A stretch of DNA of 64,000 nucleotides from Anaeropeptidivorans aminofermentans (GCF_940670685.1 NZ_OW711693.1:1240001-1304000); one strand, 5' to 3'. Positions 47,975 to 58,236 are shown, counted from the first letter of the stretch. Numbers and translations: made by a program. Notes: generated by a model not told the origin, from the sequence alone.

Positions 47975-49018
47975 TTACTTCAGCATTTCTCTGTTAGTCA
48001 TCGTTAAGATATCCAAGACAGCCTGTCTTTTTAAAATCCCTGCTGATTGCTTAAGACTATTGTATACCCGAATATCTTTTGATGTAGACATTGTTATAGG
48101 CATTATGTCCCCAAGCGTACTTTCTTCGGTTACTCTTGCGTCGCAGTGTAAGTTTTTATTCTCTGCTTCTGAATCTGAAACACTTAGTAAATCTTTTATC
48201 TTTATAATTTTAAATTTATTTACATCAGAAATAAAGCTATTAACATAGGCGGAAGAAGGCTCAAGCATAATTTCAAAAGGCGATCCGGTCTGCTCAATTT
48301 TTCCATCTTTCATAATAATAACCCTATCGCCTAAATAAAACGCTTCATTAATATCATGGGTTATAAATATTATCGTTTTTTTAAGTTTAAGTTGAAATTG
48401 AAGTAGCTCCTGCTGTAATTGCCTTCTGATTAAGGGATCCAGCGCTGAAAAGGGTTCATCCATCAGAAGCACTTCCGGATCATTTATAAGGGCCCGAGCC
48501 AGCCCCACTCTTTGCTGCATTCCTCCGGAAAGTTCTTTAGGATAACGGTTTTCCCAACCGCTTAAACCGACCATGTCAATAATATTTCTAGCTTTTTCTC
48601 TTCGTTCTTCTTTATTTACTTTACTGATTTCTAAGCCAAATTCAATATTTTGCAATACCGTACGATGCGTAAACAATCCAAAATCCTGAAATACGATGCC
48701 TACTTTTTTTTGACGATAATTGCGTAGCTGCTTTTTATTATAACTTAATATATTTTCACCGCGAAATATTATTTCTCCTGAGTAAGGATAATTTATGAGA
48801 TTCAAGCATTTCAAAAGAGTTGATTTACCGCTCCCTGAGAGACCCATAATAACCAATAGCTCTTGTTCATAAACATCAAAGCTGATATTATCAACGGCAG
48901 TAAAGGCTTTTTTACCTTTGATATTTGCTTTGTCCTTCCTTTTATTTTCTTCCTGATCCCTGCCATAAATCATGTATAAGTTATTAACAGATAATATAGT
49001 CTTATTGTTTTTATCCAT
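47975..49018 (-). CDS. Glycine betaine/proline ABC transporter ATP-binding protein (OpuAA/ProV-like)
   Basis: 347 residues. Walker A GLSGSGKST near 59-67, signature LSGGMQQRVGLARAL near 164-178, Walker B VLLMDEPFSALDP near 185-197, H-loop FITHD. The longer N-terminus ahead of the conserved core and a C-terminal extension in place of well-formed CBS domains are visible. It sits 5 bp after the permease gene in the operon. It drives uptake of betaine-type compatible solutes. Confidence 0.87.
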   Translation of the reverse strand: MDKNNKTILSVNNLYMIYGRDQEENKRKDKANIKGKKAFTAVDNISFDVYEQELLVIMGLSGSGKSTLLKCLNLINYPYSGEIIFRGENILSYNKKQLRNYRQKKVGIVFQDFGLFTHRTVLQNIEFGLEISKVNKEERREKARNIIDMVGLSGWENRYPKELSGGMQQRVGLARALINDPEVLLMDEPFSALDPLIRRQLQQELLQFQLKLKKTIIFITHDINEAFYLGDRVIIMKDGKIEQTGSPFEIMLEPSSAYVNSFISDVNKFKIIKIKDLLSVSDSEAENKNLHCDARVTEESTLGDIMPITMSTSKDIRVYNSLKQSAGILKRQAVLDILTMTNREMLK

Positions 49019-49023
49019 ATATT

Positions 49024-49884
49024 TTAATCCCTACTGAATTTTTTTGCTAGCCCTTGGGTGAGCCTGTCAAGTATAATTGCCACAAAAACAATACATAAAC
49101 CTGCTTCAAAGGCAGTACCGACATCCAGGCGGCCTATTGATGAAAATATTGCAAGCCCTAAACCATTTGCACCAACCATAGATGAAGTTATAATCATTCC
49201 TAACGACATCATTGTAGTCTGATTAATTCCGGCTAAAATCATCGTTGCTGCTTCCGGTAATTGTACCTTCAGTAATTTTTGCCATGCACTGCAGCCGAAG
49301 GAATCAGCAACCATTATTGATGTTTCAGAAACACTGCGGATCCCGAGGTTTGTCATTCTTATAACCGGCGGAACGGCATAAATAGTAGACGCAAAAACCG
49401 CCGGAACCTTGCCTAAGCCAAAGAGCATAACTGCCGGCAGCAAATATACAAAGCTGGGCGTTGTTTGCATGGCATCAAGAATAGGATGGACTATTTTTTC
49501 GGCAAATCTGCTGCGGGCCATTAATATTCCGCAGGGGATACCTAGAGATAAAGAGAAAACAATCGCCGTTGACACAATCGATACTGTCATTACCATTAAG
49601 TCCCAATATCCAAGCCATCCTATAGTAAACAGCATAAATGAAAGTATCGCACCCGATTTTTTTGAAATAAGATAGGCGGCGGAAATAAATACGATAAGAA
49701 TCCATGCCCACCATGGAAGCCAGTTCAGAAACTTTTCGATTCTCACCACAAAGAATAATACAGAGGCCGACAGCGCATCAAGCAGGCCGCCCCAATTTAA
49801 TACCATATGATCCAATGCCTGTTCAACATACACGGCAAAGTCTAAACCAGGAATATTTTTAAATAAGTTGTTAATATAGTCCAT
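49024..49884 (-). CDS. Glycine betaine/proline ABC transporter permease (OpuAB/ProW-like)
   Basis: 286 residues with six or more membrane segments. Family motifs are GIPCGILMARS, PILDAMQTTPSFVYLLPAVMLFG, and the EAA loop SFGCSAWQKLLKVQLPEAATMILAGINQ (in pieces). It is second in a four-gene minus-strand cluster: binding protein, permease, ATPase, QueG-like. Confidence 0.9.
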   Translation of the reverse strand: MDYINNLFKNIPGLDFAVYVEQALDHMVLNWGGLLDALSASVLFFVVRIEKFLNWLPWWAWILIVFISAAYLISKKSGAILSFMLFTIGWLGYWDLMVMTVSIVSTAIVFSLSLGIPCGILMARSRFAEKIVHPILDAMQTTPSFVYLLPAVMLFGLGKVPAVFASTIYAVPPVIRMTNLGIRSVSETSIMVADSFGCSAWQKLLKVQLPEAATMILAGINQTTMMSLGMIITSSMVGANGLGLAIFSSIGRLDVGTAFEAGLCIVFVAIILDRLTQGLAKKFSRD

Positions 49885-49996
49885 TGACGCTCAGCCCTTT
49901 GATGATAGAAATATGCTAAGGTTATTTGTGTTAAACAAATATAAAGATATCCTGCCGATATAAGCAGGACATCTTTATAAAAACTTCAAAGTTTAT

Positions 49997-51085
49997 TTAC
50001 TGCTTATCAAGATAAGCCTGAATATTAGCGGCTACCTTATCATCTACCCATGTACTCCAAGATTCGGCGTTAGCCTTCATCCATTCAATTGCTGCCCCTC
50101 TGGCATCATTATTGTTGTCTGTCATATATCCAATTCCCTTACTGATAATCGGTCCTGAAAGGTGGAACTTCTTCAGAAAGTCAAGTAGTTCAGGAGCTTT
50201 ATCCGGAAAACTAGTCGACGAAGTTACCATATAGTTATCATGAGGAAAATCACATATATAATTATTTTCAGGTGTATATAATTCAGGGTCATATTCTGCC
50301 TCATCTTCAAGCTTAAACAGGTCATACTGACCATATGCATAGGAAACCACAAACCCATAACCTACCCAAGGTTCTCCCTTTTTATATGCCGCATCAAGGG
50401 ATGCGTCAGAGGCCCCCTGACTGCCTAATGTTAAGATATTAAAATGATCGGTAATACCGTATGCTTTAAGCTTATGATCTAAAACCGTAGCTGCAAGATA
50501 ATCGGCAGGAGCATTTACAAAAAGCCCTTTAGTCGGGTCCTCGGGATCAGCAAATATATCTTTATACTTAATTAAATCTTTTATTGTTTTTAAATCAGGG
50601 GTAATAGGATCTATCCCTCTTTCCTTATCTCCATTTATCATATAGGAAGGAACATATACACCTTGAACACCATCGTTATGTATAGCACCCCATTCAAGAA
50701 TTTTTCCAGAGTCTTTTAATTCTTGATAAGATTCAAATGCAATTTCTGCTATATAGGTATGGATATCTACTTCATTATTAGTAACTGCCGTAACCAGCGC
50801 TACATTTGTAGCATTTACTGGCTCTATGGGATAGCCGTAGCCTTCGCCTATTACAATTTCCATAACCTGATTAACAAACATTGAGGATTGCCAACCTGGT
50901 TCAGCATAAGTTATTTTCGGTTTCTCGCTGGAAACTTCACTTTTTGACTCTGCTTCTGCTGAAGGTTCAGCCGAGGGTGCAGCGGAAGGCTGATTGCTTT
51001 CTTGCTGGCCGGAATTAGCTGCGCAGCCAGTTAGTGAGGCAAATAATAAGTTCGTCGCAATAAAAAGTGCAATAAATTTTTTCAT
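49997..51085 (-). CDS. Glycine betaine/proline ABC transporter substrate-binding lipoprotein (OpuAC/ProX-like)
   Basis: 362 residues. A lipoprotein signal with TGC cleavage site near residue 20 is followed by a Ser/Ala/Pro/Glu-rich linker. The OpuAC-type fold has GWQSSMFVNQVMEIVIGEGYGYPIE near the start, then GSQGASDASLDAAYKKGEPWVGY (in pieces) near 225-250. AGGAGG precedes its ATG. The ligand is likely a quaternary amine; aromatic cage residues (several Trp and Tyr) are present but not mapped. Confidence 0.87.
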   Translation of the reverse strand: MKKFIALFIATNLLFASLTGCAANSGQQESNQPSAAPSAEPSAEAESKSEVSSEKPKITYAEPGWQSSMFVNQVMEIVIGEGYGYPIEPVNATNVALVTAVTNNEVDIHTYIAEIAFESYQELKDSGKILEWGAIHNDGVQGVYVPSYMINGDKERGIDPITPDLKTIKDLIKYKDIFADPEDPTKGLFVNAPADYLAATVLDHKLKAYGITDHFNILTLGSQGASDASLDAAYKKGEPWVGYGFVVSYAYGQYDLFKLEDEAEYDPELYTPENNYICDFPHDNYMVTSSTSFPDKAPELLDFLKKFHLSGPIISKGIGYMTDNNNDARGAAIEWMKANAESWSTWVDDKVAANIQAYLDKQ

Positions 51086-51528
51086 TAGTCTCCTCCTAAT
51101 ATTATAATAGTAGATTTTGTTATGTACGAAGACCTCTTTTGTAAGTATAGATTTATAGTTTTGTTAAGTCAATAAACAAAATTTAATAGCAGTATTGAGA
51201 AAGTATAAAGAGACATAATACAAAAACACAGTTAAATCAAAGGAAAGTAATTATTGTAACGATACCTATTAATTCTAAACAAAGCTATGCATTTTGATAA
51301 AGAAGCTATCATATATATTTATAATTCGACAAAAGAGCAATTTATTATTTCTATTTGTATAAGCTTATCGAATAATATATACTACATCTGTAAAATGTGA
51401 TAAACAGTTCAATATATTGATTAAAATAATATAGCGAGCTTTCTTGATAAAGCTTAGAACAATAAATCGTCTAAAATTTTGTTAAATTGACTTTTAAGCA
51501 TTGACCTAAGCAGAAGGGAAGAGAAATT
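51086..51528. promoter_or_regulatory. Divergent promoter region between the betaine and methionine transporter genes
   Basis: 443 AT-rich bases. I looked for S-box, T-box and other leader RNAs ahead of metN and saw none. No clear promoter pair can be chosen among many AT-rich candidates. Confidence 0.35.
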
Positions 51529-52512
51529 TTGATTATTATTAAAGGGCTTCAAAAAAAGTATAGTGGTTTAAAGGTACTGCATGAAATAAATCTTTCTATT
51601 AATGCAGGCGATATTTATGGCCTTGTGGGCAGAAGCGGAGCTGGAAAATCTACACTTCTGAGATGCATCAATGGTTTAGAAGAATATAACAGCGGCCAGC
51701 TTTTAGTTAACGGCCACGAAATACATAATTACAGTAAAAATGAGCTCAGAGAGTTTCGCAAAGGAATTGGAATGATATTCCAGCATTTTTCATTGTTAGA
51801 AAGAAAAACCGTTTATGATAATGTTGCTTTACCGATGGTTTGCTGGAAACATCCAAAGGAGCAGATAAATAAAAAGGTTAAGGAACTTCTTGAACTCGTA
51901 GGCATTTCTGACAAAATCAATGAAAAGCCGCGATATTTAAGCGGAGGGCAAAAACAAAGGGTAGCTATAGCAAGGGCATTATCCTTAAACCCCAAAATTT
52001 TACTTTGTGATGAGGCTACTTCGGCTTTGGATCCGAAAACAACGAAATCTATACTTGAGCTCTTAAAAGAAATTAATGAAAAGCTAGGAATCACTATTGT
52101 CGTCGTTACTCATCAGGTAGAAGTGGTCAGGCATATTTGCAATAAGGCCTGTATATTGGAAAACGGAAGAATCGTTGAGGAAGGGTCCGTAGAAGAGGTT
52201 TTCTTAAGGAATTCTCCTGCCCTTAGGCGTTTTTTAGGAGAAGAGAACACCCTTAATTATGGGAAAGGAAGACATATCCAAGTTTTTCTTCCCGAGAATC
52301 CAGATAACAGAAATATCTTTACTAAAATGGCGCTGGACTTAAACTTTGCATACTCCATTGTCGGTGGAAAAACAGAAAGATATCGAGACAAGATTTTAAG
52401 CTCATTTATTTTAACCTTCAGTGAAGACCAATACCCTGTTGCAGTGAGGTATCTTAAAAGTAAAAACATATTATGGGAGAATATAGAAGTAGAAAAGGAG
52501 ATGACTTGTTAG
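51529..52512 (+). CDS. metN: Methionine ABC transporter ATP-binding protein MetN
   Basis: 327 residues. Walker A GRSGAGKST near 38-46, signature LSGGQKQRVAIARAL near 142-156, Walker B ILLCDEATSALDP near 161-173. A C-terminal NIL-type domain (from about 250) is the methionine-sensing regulatory domain of MetN. The start is TTG 51529 after AGGGAAG. It is followed by metI after 1 bp. Confidence 0.88.
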   Translation: MIIIKGLQKKYSGLKVLHEINLSINAGDIYGLVGRSGAGKSTLLRCINGLEEYNSGQLLVNGHEIHNYSKNELREFRKGIGMIFQHFSLLERKTVYDNVALPMVCWKHPKEQINKKVKELLELVGISDKINEKPRYLSGGQKQRVAIARALSLNPKILLCDEATSALDPKTTKSILELLKEINEKLGITIVVVTHQVEVVRHICNKACILENGRIVEEGSVEEVFLRNSPALRRFLGEENTLNYGKGRHIQVFLPENPDNRNIFTKMALDLNFAYSIVGGKTERYRDKILSSFILTFSEDQYPVAVRYLKSKNILWENIEVEKEMTC

Positions 52513-52513
52513 A

Positions 52514-53176
52514 ATGAGAAATATGAGTATTGCTGAAATATGCCAGATACTTATAGGTCCTGCCCTTTTAAGCACTTTAAAAATGCTCTTAATAGCTTCT
52601 TTTCTTTCTGCCATTTTGGGCTGTATCCTTGCTATACTTCTTATCGTTACAAATAAGGATGGGCTCAGACCAAGACCTCATATCTATAATATTTTAGATA
52701 CAATAGTAAATATTATACGTTCCTTTCCGTTTATAATTCTTATCGTAGCAATTATTCCCTTCACCCGTTTTATAGCAGGAACATCAATAGGCATAAAAGG
52801 TGCTGTGGTTCCTCTTACCATTGCAGCTACCCCCTTTATGGCAAGAGTAATAGAGGGAAGTCTCAAGGAAGTAGATAAATCTCTTATAGAGGCAGCAAAA
52901 TCTTTTGGAGCTTCAGATTGGCAGATAATTTTTAAAGTTATGTTTGTTGAGGCCATACCCTCTATTATTTCAGGGCTCTGTCTTGCCATAGTAAATCTTC
53001 TGGGCGCTACAGCTATGGCAGGTGCCGTAGGCGCCGGTGGTCTTGGCGCGGTGGCTATTACTTATGGTTATCAAAGCTTTAATGACCAAGTGATGTATCT
53101 TGTCGTTATTGTTTTGATTATTATGGTTCAATGCATACAGCTTGCAGGGAATTACTTATATAAGAAACTAAAATGA
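52514..53176 (+). CDS. metI: Methionine ABC transporter permease MetI
   Basis: 220 residues with five hydrophobic segments. MetI landmarks are IVNIIRSFPFIILIVAIIPFTR (in pieces), VIEGSLKEVDKSLIEAAKSFGAS (EAA loop) and NLLGATAMAGAVGAGGLGAVA. It is coupled to metN by an adjacent start. Confidence 0.92.
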   Translation: MRNMSIAEICQILIGPALLSTLKMLLIASFLSAILGCILAILLIVTNKDGLRPRPHIYNILDTIVNIIRSFPFIILIVAIIPFTRFIAGTSIGIKGAVVPLTIAATPFMARVIEGSLKEVDKSLIEAAKSFGASDWQIIFKVMFVEAIPSIISGLCLAIVNLLGATAMAGAVGAGGLGAVAITYGYQSFNDQVMYLVVIVLIIMVQCIQLAGNYLYKKLK

Positions 53177-53407
53177 TAGAAAAATGAATATAAACAGAAC
53201 CTTTAATGTAAGATTTATTTTTTAATGAAGCCCTTATCTATCATTACTTAATGTTTCTAAATATAGAATTTGGTATGTTGTACAGTCAAATTACTTCTAT
53301 TCCACAACAGATATTGGTCCAAAGCAACAGAAAAATAAAAAAGCAATTTGACGATATTACTATTTCTTATTTGTATAAGATATAACATTACTCAGGAGGA
53401 AATCTCG

Positions 53408-54211
53408 ATGAAAAAATTATTAATTGCAGCGATTTTTATGGTAATTGCATTAACCACAGGCTGCCAGAAAGCTGAAAAACCGGCAGAAGAAAAAACCACT
53501 ATTAAGATAGGGACTACTGCAACGGTTGTTGAAGAGGTCGAAGCAGCAAAAAACGGGCTTAAAGAAATGGGTTATGACATGGAAATAGTAATGTTTGATG
53601 ACCCTATTTCCCTTAACGTCGGCCTTCTAGAAGGAGAAATTGATGTCAACTTTTTGCAGCACAGGCCATATCTCGAAAATTTTAATAAAGAAAAAAATGC
53701 AGACTTGTATATGATGGAGGATTTGGTTCATGCTCCTGTATTTGCTCTTTTTTCAGAGAAACATACATCTGTTGAAGAAATACCAGATGATGCCAAGATA
53801 GCTGTTTCTACCGACCCCAGTAACCAGTCAAGAGCGCTTTTTATGCTTCAGGAACTCGGGCTTATAAAGCTTTCAGAGGGAATAGAAGCTCCTACCATAT
53901 ATGATGTTTCTGAAAACAGTAAAAATATAGAATTCGTTGAAGTTGACCTAATGCAACTTACGACAGTTCTTCCAGATGTGGATGCTTCATGTATGGCTGC
54001 CTCTCTTATGATTGCAGCAGGAAAGGATGCTAAATCTGCCATAGCGACATCAGGCACAGATGACCTGGAAAAGTTCGGCGCCGCTCTTACTGTAAGGCAG
54101 GAAGATAAAGATGCAGAGTGGGCCAAAGCTTTAAATAAAGCTTTTCATACAGACGAAATGAGAGAATCTATCCTTAAAATATTTGATGGTGCATTTGTAC
54201 CAATGTTTTAA
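53408..54211 (+). CDS. metQ: Methionine-binding lipoprotein MetQ
   Basis: 267 residues. Lipoprotein signal MKKLLIAAIFMVIALTTGC, then the NlpA/MetQ fold: VMFDDPISLNVGLLEGEIDVNFLQHRPYL (in pieces) and AVSTDPSNQSRALFMLQ near 135. ATG 53408 lies 7 nt after AGGAGGA (53394-53400); the longer frame from 53348 has no site. It binds methionine (D or L) outside the cell. It is 231 bp after metI, with a terminator at 54212. Confidence 0.9.
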   Translation: MKKLLIAAIFMVIALTTGCQKAEKPAEEKTTIKIGTTATVVEEVEAAKNGLKEMGYDMEIVMFDDPISLNVGLLEGEIDVNFLQHRPYLENFNKEKNADLYMMEDLVHAPVFALFSEKHTSVEEIPDDAKIAVSTDPSNQSRALFMLQELGLIKLSEGIEAPTIYDVSENSKNIEFVEVDLMQLTTVLPDVDASCMAASLMIAAGKDAKSAIATSGTDDLEKFGAALTVRQEDKDAEWAKALNKAFHTDEMRESILKIFDGAFVPMF

Positions 54212-54249
54212 AAAATCAGGCTGTCGGATATCCGGCAGCCTGATTTTTA
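54212..54249. terminator. Bidirectional terminator between metQ and the methyltransferase gene
   Basis: Near-perfect hairpin with arms AAAATCAGGCTG and CAGCCTGATTTT, A-rich before and T-rich after. It would serve metQ and probably the convergent gene at 54424. Confidence 0.85.
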
Positions 54250-54423
54250 GCTTTATAAAGAAAACCACAGAACCTAACGAAAAAGTAAATATTAACCTAT
54301 TCTTCTTTTTATTTATTCACCATAAAGTTACTATAGTAAAGCATTTATAAAAAGATCCTTAAAAAATGATAATCTCTGTAAAATAATTATTGTGCTCCAG
54401 AATAGCAAAAATATTTCAATTAA

Positions 54424-55515
54424 TTATCTGATATTTTTCTCTGCATACCTGCAAGGATACCCCTTCTTTGCACTCCGCCCGTATTTTGAAGCTGCATTCA
54501 TAAACGCAATCATGTTTTCTTTTGGTGTTCCTACAGGTGTTGTGCAGCCGGGGCAAAGTAAATACCCCATGGGAGAATCGGATCCTTCCAAAATACAAAT
54601 ACGTACCGCTTCATCAATTTCAGATATTGTTCCGTTTCTGAGGATTTCTACAGGAGTTACATTTCCGCTAATGCTTACCTGATCACCCATAAACGCTTTA
54701 ATTTCTTGAAGGCTTTCACAATTATCCGCCCAAAAACCTGAAATACCGCAAGTGAGGAGATCTTCCCATCTATCTTTGGTTTTTCCGCAAATATGGAGAG
54801 CAGGTGCATTTTGAAATGTTTTAAATGCATCTACTATTTCTTTTAAATAGGGGACTAACCATCGCTCAAACATTTTTCTACTGATGAGATTACCTGAGGC
54901 AATTGGTTCCGAAAGACTTAAGGAGATGCCAAGCTTGGCATTAAGATCTCTTGCACAATTTATTACACAAGCGGTGCTGTATTCCATAAGCAATCTTACT
55001 TCATCCGGTCTTTTTATAATATCTTTTAAAAACTTATCTGCTCCTACTAATGCGCATGCAGTAGTCAATGGACCAGCCATGCCGGAGCTGATAATTCGCT
55101 CTTTACCAAAACGTTCCTGCAATCGAGAGAAGGCCTCAATTAAGATAGGAAGTCTTCCATCCTTATTAATATTTACTGTGCTCATATTGGATAATTGAGA
55201 ATAATCTTTAATTATCGGTTCAGTAATGAAAGAAACATTATCGTCAGTATAATGAAGCTTTGTGCCTATTGCTTCTGCCAATGTACGAAGGCCTAATCCC
55301 ATACCCATATTATCTGCACCAAAGTCTTTTGCCATACGAGATTCAACTTCAATCATAAGGTCAGCAGAAAAGTAGTATTCCCTTATGGAAATACCATATA
55401 AGAAAGGTATTGTCTCACCAGCAGAAAGAGTCGTTGGAATACGATCAACCTCCTCTCCCCTTGCGTATGCAGTCAACCTTTCTCTCGGCGTCATTTCATT
55501 TTGCATCAGTTCCAT
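54424..55515 (-). CDS. Uroporphyrinogen-decarboxylase-family methyltransferase (MtaA/CmuA-like)
   Basis: 363 residues. N-terminal TPRERLTAYARGEEVDRIP is the family hallmark. A zinc site is suggested by H-x-C in LHICGKT and a later Cys in LLCPGCTTPVGTP. Such enzymes move methyl groups between a corrinoid protein and a thiol such as CoM, homocysteine or tetrahydrofolate. They differ from true HemE, which lacks the HxC motif. No corrinoid protein or heme genes are nearby. Betaine and methionine transporters flank it, so a methylated amine or sulfur compound is a plausible substrate (inference). Confidence 0.75.
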   Translation of the reverse strand: MELMQNEMTPRERLTAYARGEEVDRIPTTLSAGETIPFLYGISIREYYFSADLMIEVESRMAKDFGADNMGMGLGLRTLAEAIGTKLHYTDDNVSFITEPIIKDYSQLSNMSTVNINKDGRLPILIEAFSRLQERFGKERIISSGMAGPLTTACALVGADKFLKDIIKRPDEVRLLMEYSTACVINCARDLNAKLGISLSLSEPIASGNLISRKMFERWLVPYLKEIVDAFKTFQNAPALHICGKTKDRWEDLLTCGISGFWADNCESLQEIKAFMGDQVSISGNVTPVEILRNGTISEIDEAVRICILEGSDSPMGYLLCPGCTTPVGTPKENMIAFMNAASKYGRSAKKGYPCRYAEKNIR

Positions 55516-56084
55516 TATTGCACCTCATCTTTATCAGTTATTCCGCTAATTATTTAATTTATAGCAAAAGCCCCGAATAACCGTTATCTTTATCCATGTT
55601 ATAATATATATAGACTACAAAATAATTGAGCTTTAACCTTTTAATGCTCAACAATATTTTATCGCTGCTTTTAAATAGCAGCACAAGCTGGAAAATAAGC
55701 TATTTTTTATGTATTAGGATAAGATTATTCCTTATAAATAATAATTTTATCCTCAATTCCCGATATTATTCGACATGATTATATCATTACGAATACTGCT
55801 TATCAAATTAAAATTACCTATATGTATCTTTTAAATCTATTACAAATATTCATATAGAAGAAATGCAATGCATATGGGTATCTAACAAAAAAATATTAAT
55901 GGACCCTCATAAATAGCAATAAGATAACTCGACAAGATACTCTTCAACTTCTTTTATAGTTTATAACACTTATGAATTATCTCTTGTTGGTTTTATTGAT
56001 TTTTCATTCTGTGTAATTTATAGTTATGTATAAATTGTTTACTGTATCTGTCAACAAACTGTCTACATTAAATAGGAGGCGTGT
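55516..56084. other. AT-rich intergenic region
   Basis: 569 bases between divergent genes. It contains the two promoters by necessity, but I can pick no clear motif. No ORF or RNA gene is seen. Confidence 0.4.
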
Positions 56085-57497
56085 ATGCTAAAATTGAAAA
56101 AACTCCTGTACACCTTAATCGTTACTATGGTTACTCTTTGTTCATTTACTTCTTGTAGCAGTGATATAGCCAGTGAATCTTCAAACACTTTTAGTACAGA
56201 AACCGCTGAAGATCAAACTCCAAAAGAAACCGCAGAAAAAAATACTATTGAACCATCTTTTGTCGCTGATGCAATAGAAGAAGATGAAAATGCAAAAAAA
56301 ATTGAAAACTGGACAGTCGATATTACTTACTTTGAAAATCAGATGGCCTCCTATACCCGTAAATTTCTTGATATTGAAAATAGCAAAGAAAATTTAGAAA
56401 TAAGCAAGAAGGTTGATATTGCATTTGACCGTCTTTATGCAGACTTACCAGAACTTGACGATTTTGATATACAGGTTCGCATGCAACAAATTACCGCTCT
56501 ATTTCAAGATGGGCATATGTTCACAGAAATTGCAGTAGGCATGAGCAGCGGTACCAGATTTCCCTTCTCCTTTCAGACTTTTGCGGATGGTGTTTATTGC
56601 ACTGTTGTCTATGACAAGTCCTATGAAAAAGCCCTCAACTGCCGGCTGGACAAAATAAACGGCGTATCTATCGATGAGGTTTTCAACCGATTTTACCGAC
56701 TCTACAGTGGTGACAATCTCTACAACTCAAGATCTCTGTTCGGATCAAAGTTGTATTATCCCATGATCCTTAAGGCTCTTGATTTAATGGAGAACTTGGA
56801 AGCTTCTGTAAACTATACCTTTACAAGCCTTGATGACAATACCTTTGGTATTTACGTGTATAAACAGATTGCTATAGATAAATTACCTGAAGCTATCGAA
56901 AGCAGGTCTGAAGGAGCGGAGGCTTTCTACAACAGTAAAAGCGAACCTATTTGGCTTGATTATCTTGAGGACAAAAAAGCACTGTATCTAAGGTTATATT
57001 ATATTCCTAGTTCAAGTGAAGGCAAAGATTTGGAAGAACGTCTGGCTTCATTTATAGATAAATACTCCGTTGAAAAAATAATCTTAGACCTTAGAGAAAA
57101 CGGCGGCGGTCAGTTTACTGCCTTAAAGAACGGTTGGGTGGAAATGTTGGTATCCTTCGGTTTAAAAACGAAGTGTCTTTATGTGATTACAGACTACAGT
57201 ACATTTTCAATGGCAGGAACTACCGCGATGTATTTAAAAGATGAGGCCGGCGCCACAGTGGTAGGTCTTCCCCCAGGCGGTGGAAAACCTTATATCGGCA
57301 GCGGACAACGAACTAGCCTCAGAAATTCCAACTTTGTAATGTGGATTCCCACATTGAATTCTTATGACAATAATTTAGGTTATAAACCTAAAAGCCTTGT
57401 AAATCACACTTTATACCCAGATATTGAAATAAGCATTAGTATTGAAGATTATATTAACAAGACAGATCCTGTTCTTAATTTGATTCTGTCATTATAG
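56085..57497 (+). CDS. S41-family peptidase-like lipoprotein
   Basis: 470 residues. Signal with lipobox FTSC near residues 22-25, then a Ser/Thr/Glu-rich linker. The S41 N-terminal helical domain ends in FQDGHMFTEI, and the core has ILDLRENGGGQFTALKNG near 335-350 and YSTFSMAGTTAMYLKDE near 368-384, where the catalytic Ser of tail-specific proteases is expected. A conserved Lys for the dyad is not certain. AGGAGG precedes the ATG. It may belong with the downstream peptide locus, which encodes a second S41-like protein. Confidence 0.7.
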   Translation: MLKLKKLLYTLIVTMVTLCSFTSCSSDIASESSNTFSTETAEDQTPKETAEKNTIEPSFVADAIEEDENAKKIENWTVDITYFENQMASYTRKFLDIENSKENLEISKKVDIAFDRLYADLPELDDFDIQVRMQQITALFQDGHMFTEIAVGMSSGTRFPFSFQTFADGVYCTVVYDKSYEKALNCRLDKINGVSIDEVFNRFYRLYSGDNLYNSRSLFGSKLYYPMILKALDLMENLEASVNYTFTSLDDNTFGIYVYKQIAIDKLPEAIESRSEGAEAFYNSKSEPIWLDYLEDKKALYLRLYYIPSSSEGKDLEERLASFIDKYSVEKIILDLRENGGGQFTALKNGWVEMLVSFGLKTKCLYVITDYSTFSMAGTTAMYLKDEAGATVVGLPPGGGKPYIGSGQRTSLRNSNFVMWIPTLNSYDNNLGYKPKSLVNHTLYPDIEISISIEDYINKTDPVLNLILSL

Positions 57498-57597
57498 CTT
57501 GATAGAAAAAATATAATATTAATATTTGTTTAAAGACTGTGTTCTAGAAAACTGAGAAACCTGCATTAAATTGCAGATTTTCCATTAACAAGTATCC

Positions 57598-57753
57598 CTA
57601 TAGCATCCAGTTATATATCATCTTTACTGAATTATATTTTACCCCCTTAACTACTACATAAGAAGTTGGGCTAAAAATAGAATTATCAACCGCCATTTTG
57701 CCATCTTTATTAATATACGCCCCATCTTTTCCAACAGTAAATTTCAAATGTTC
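57598..57753 (-). pseudogene. C-terminal fragment of a repeat-type surface protein
   Basis: About 50 codons reading HLKFTVGKDGAYINKDGKMA..., ending at a stop at 57598-57600. The GKDGAYINKDGKMA stretch looks like a cell-wall-binding or choline-binding-like repeat. It has no start and is open only from a TAA. Confidence 0.4.
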
Positions 57754-57804
57754 TTAGCGGTTCGCTGATTAACGCGCAATTGCCGCAACAAACACATTTA
57801 TATT

Positions 57805-58047
57805 TTACCCTTTAGAAGAATCCTCCTTATGGTATTGTTGATTAAAGTAGTTTATACCATCTGCCGGTTTAAAATAAAGTCTTATTGCTTCGTTAAAAGT
57901 TTTTATATCAAATTCATTAGTTACTTTATTTATTATAGAGAGCATCTCGCCATTGGAGTTTATCTTTTTTAAAATATTTCCTTTAGGATTTGGGTTGACA
58001 GATTTTGTACACTTTTCAAATATCGATCCTTTGTAATATTTCCAAAC
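57805..58047 (-). pseudogene. C-terminal fragment of an unrecognised protein
   Basis: About 80 codons reading VWKYYKGSIFEKCTKSV ... YFKPADGINYFNQQYHKEDSSKG (abridged), with normal stop but no start. Coding-like composition, decayed context. Confidence 0.35.
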
Positions 58048-58062
58048 TCACTTACATGTTTT

Positions 58063-58236
58063 TTAAAAGAAGCTCTTAAAAACTTACAGGCAGTTAAAGA
58101 AAAATGGAGTTCTGATATCCGCCTGCTGTTAAAAGCTAAGAGACTAAAGGGGATTCATTGGCTACCTTTTTTATATTTCCTGCTAAAAGCTCATGGCAAT
58201 ACTGTATCTCTCTATAGAGAAAATCCGGAAAAATGA
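58063..58236 (+). pseudogene. 3' fragment of an unrecognised gene
   Basis: About 57 codons reading LKEALKNLQAVKEKWSSDI ... FLLKAHGNTVSLYRENPEK (abridged), with stop at 58234-58236 and no start. The composition is protein-like; it may be the tail of a glycosyltransferase-type enzyme, but that is a guess. Confidence 0.3.

Noticed and set aside
51086-51528. Possible S-box or T-box leader ahead of metN
   Set aside because: None of the conserved stems, T-box sequence or terminator switch could be found.
58000-58062. Upstream extension of the plus-strand fragment at 58063
   Set aside because: It overlaps a minus-strand fragment with better protein-like composition, so the extension is treated as a shadow.
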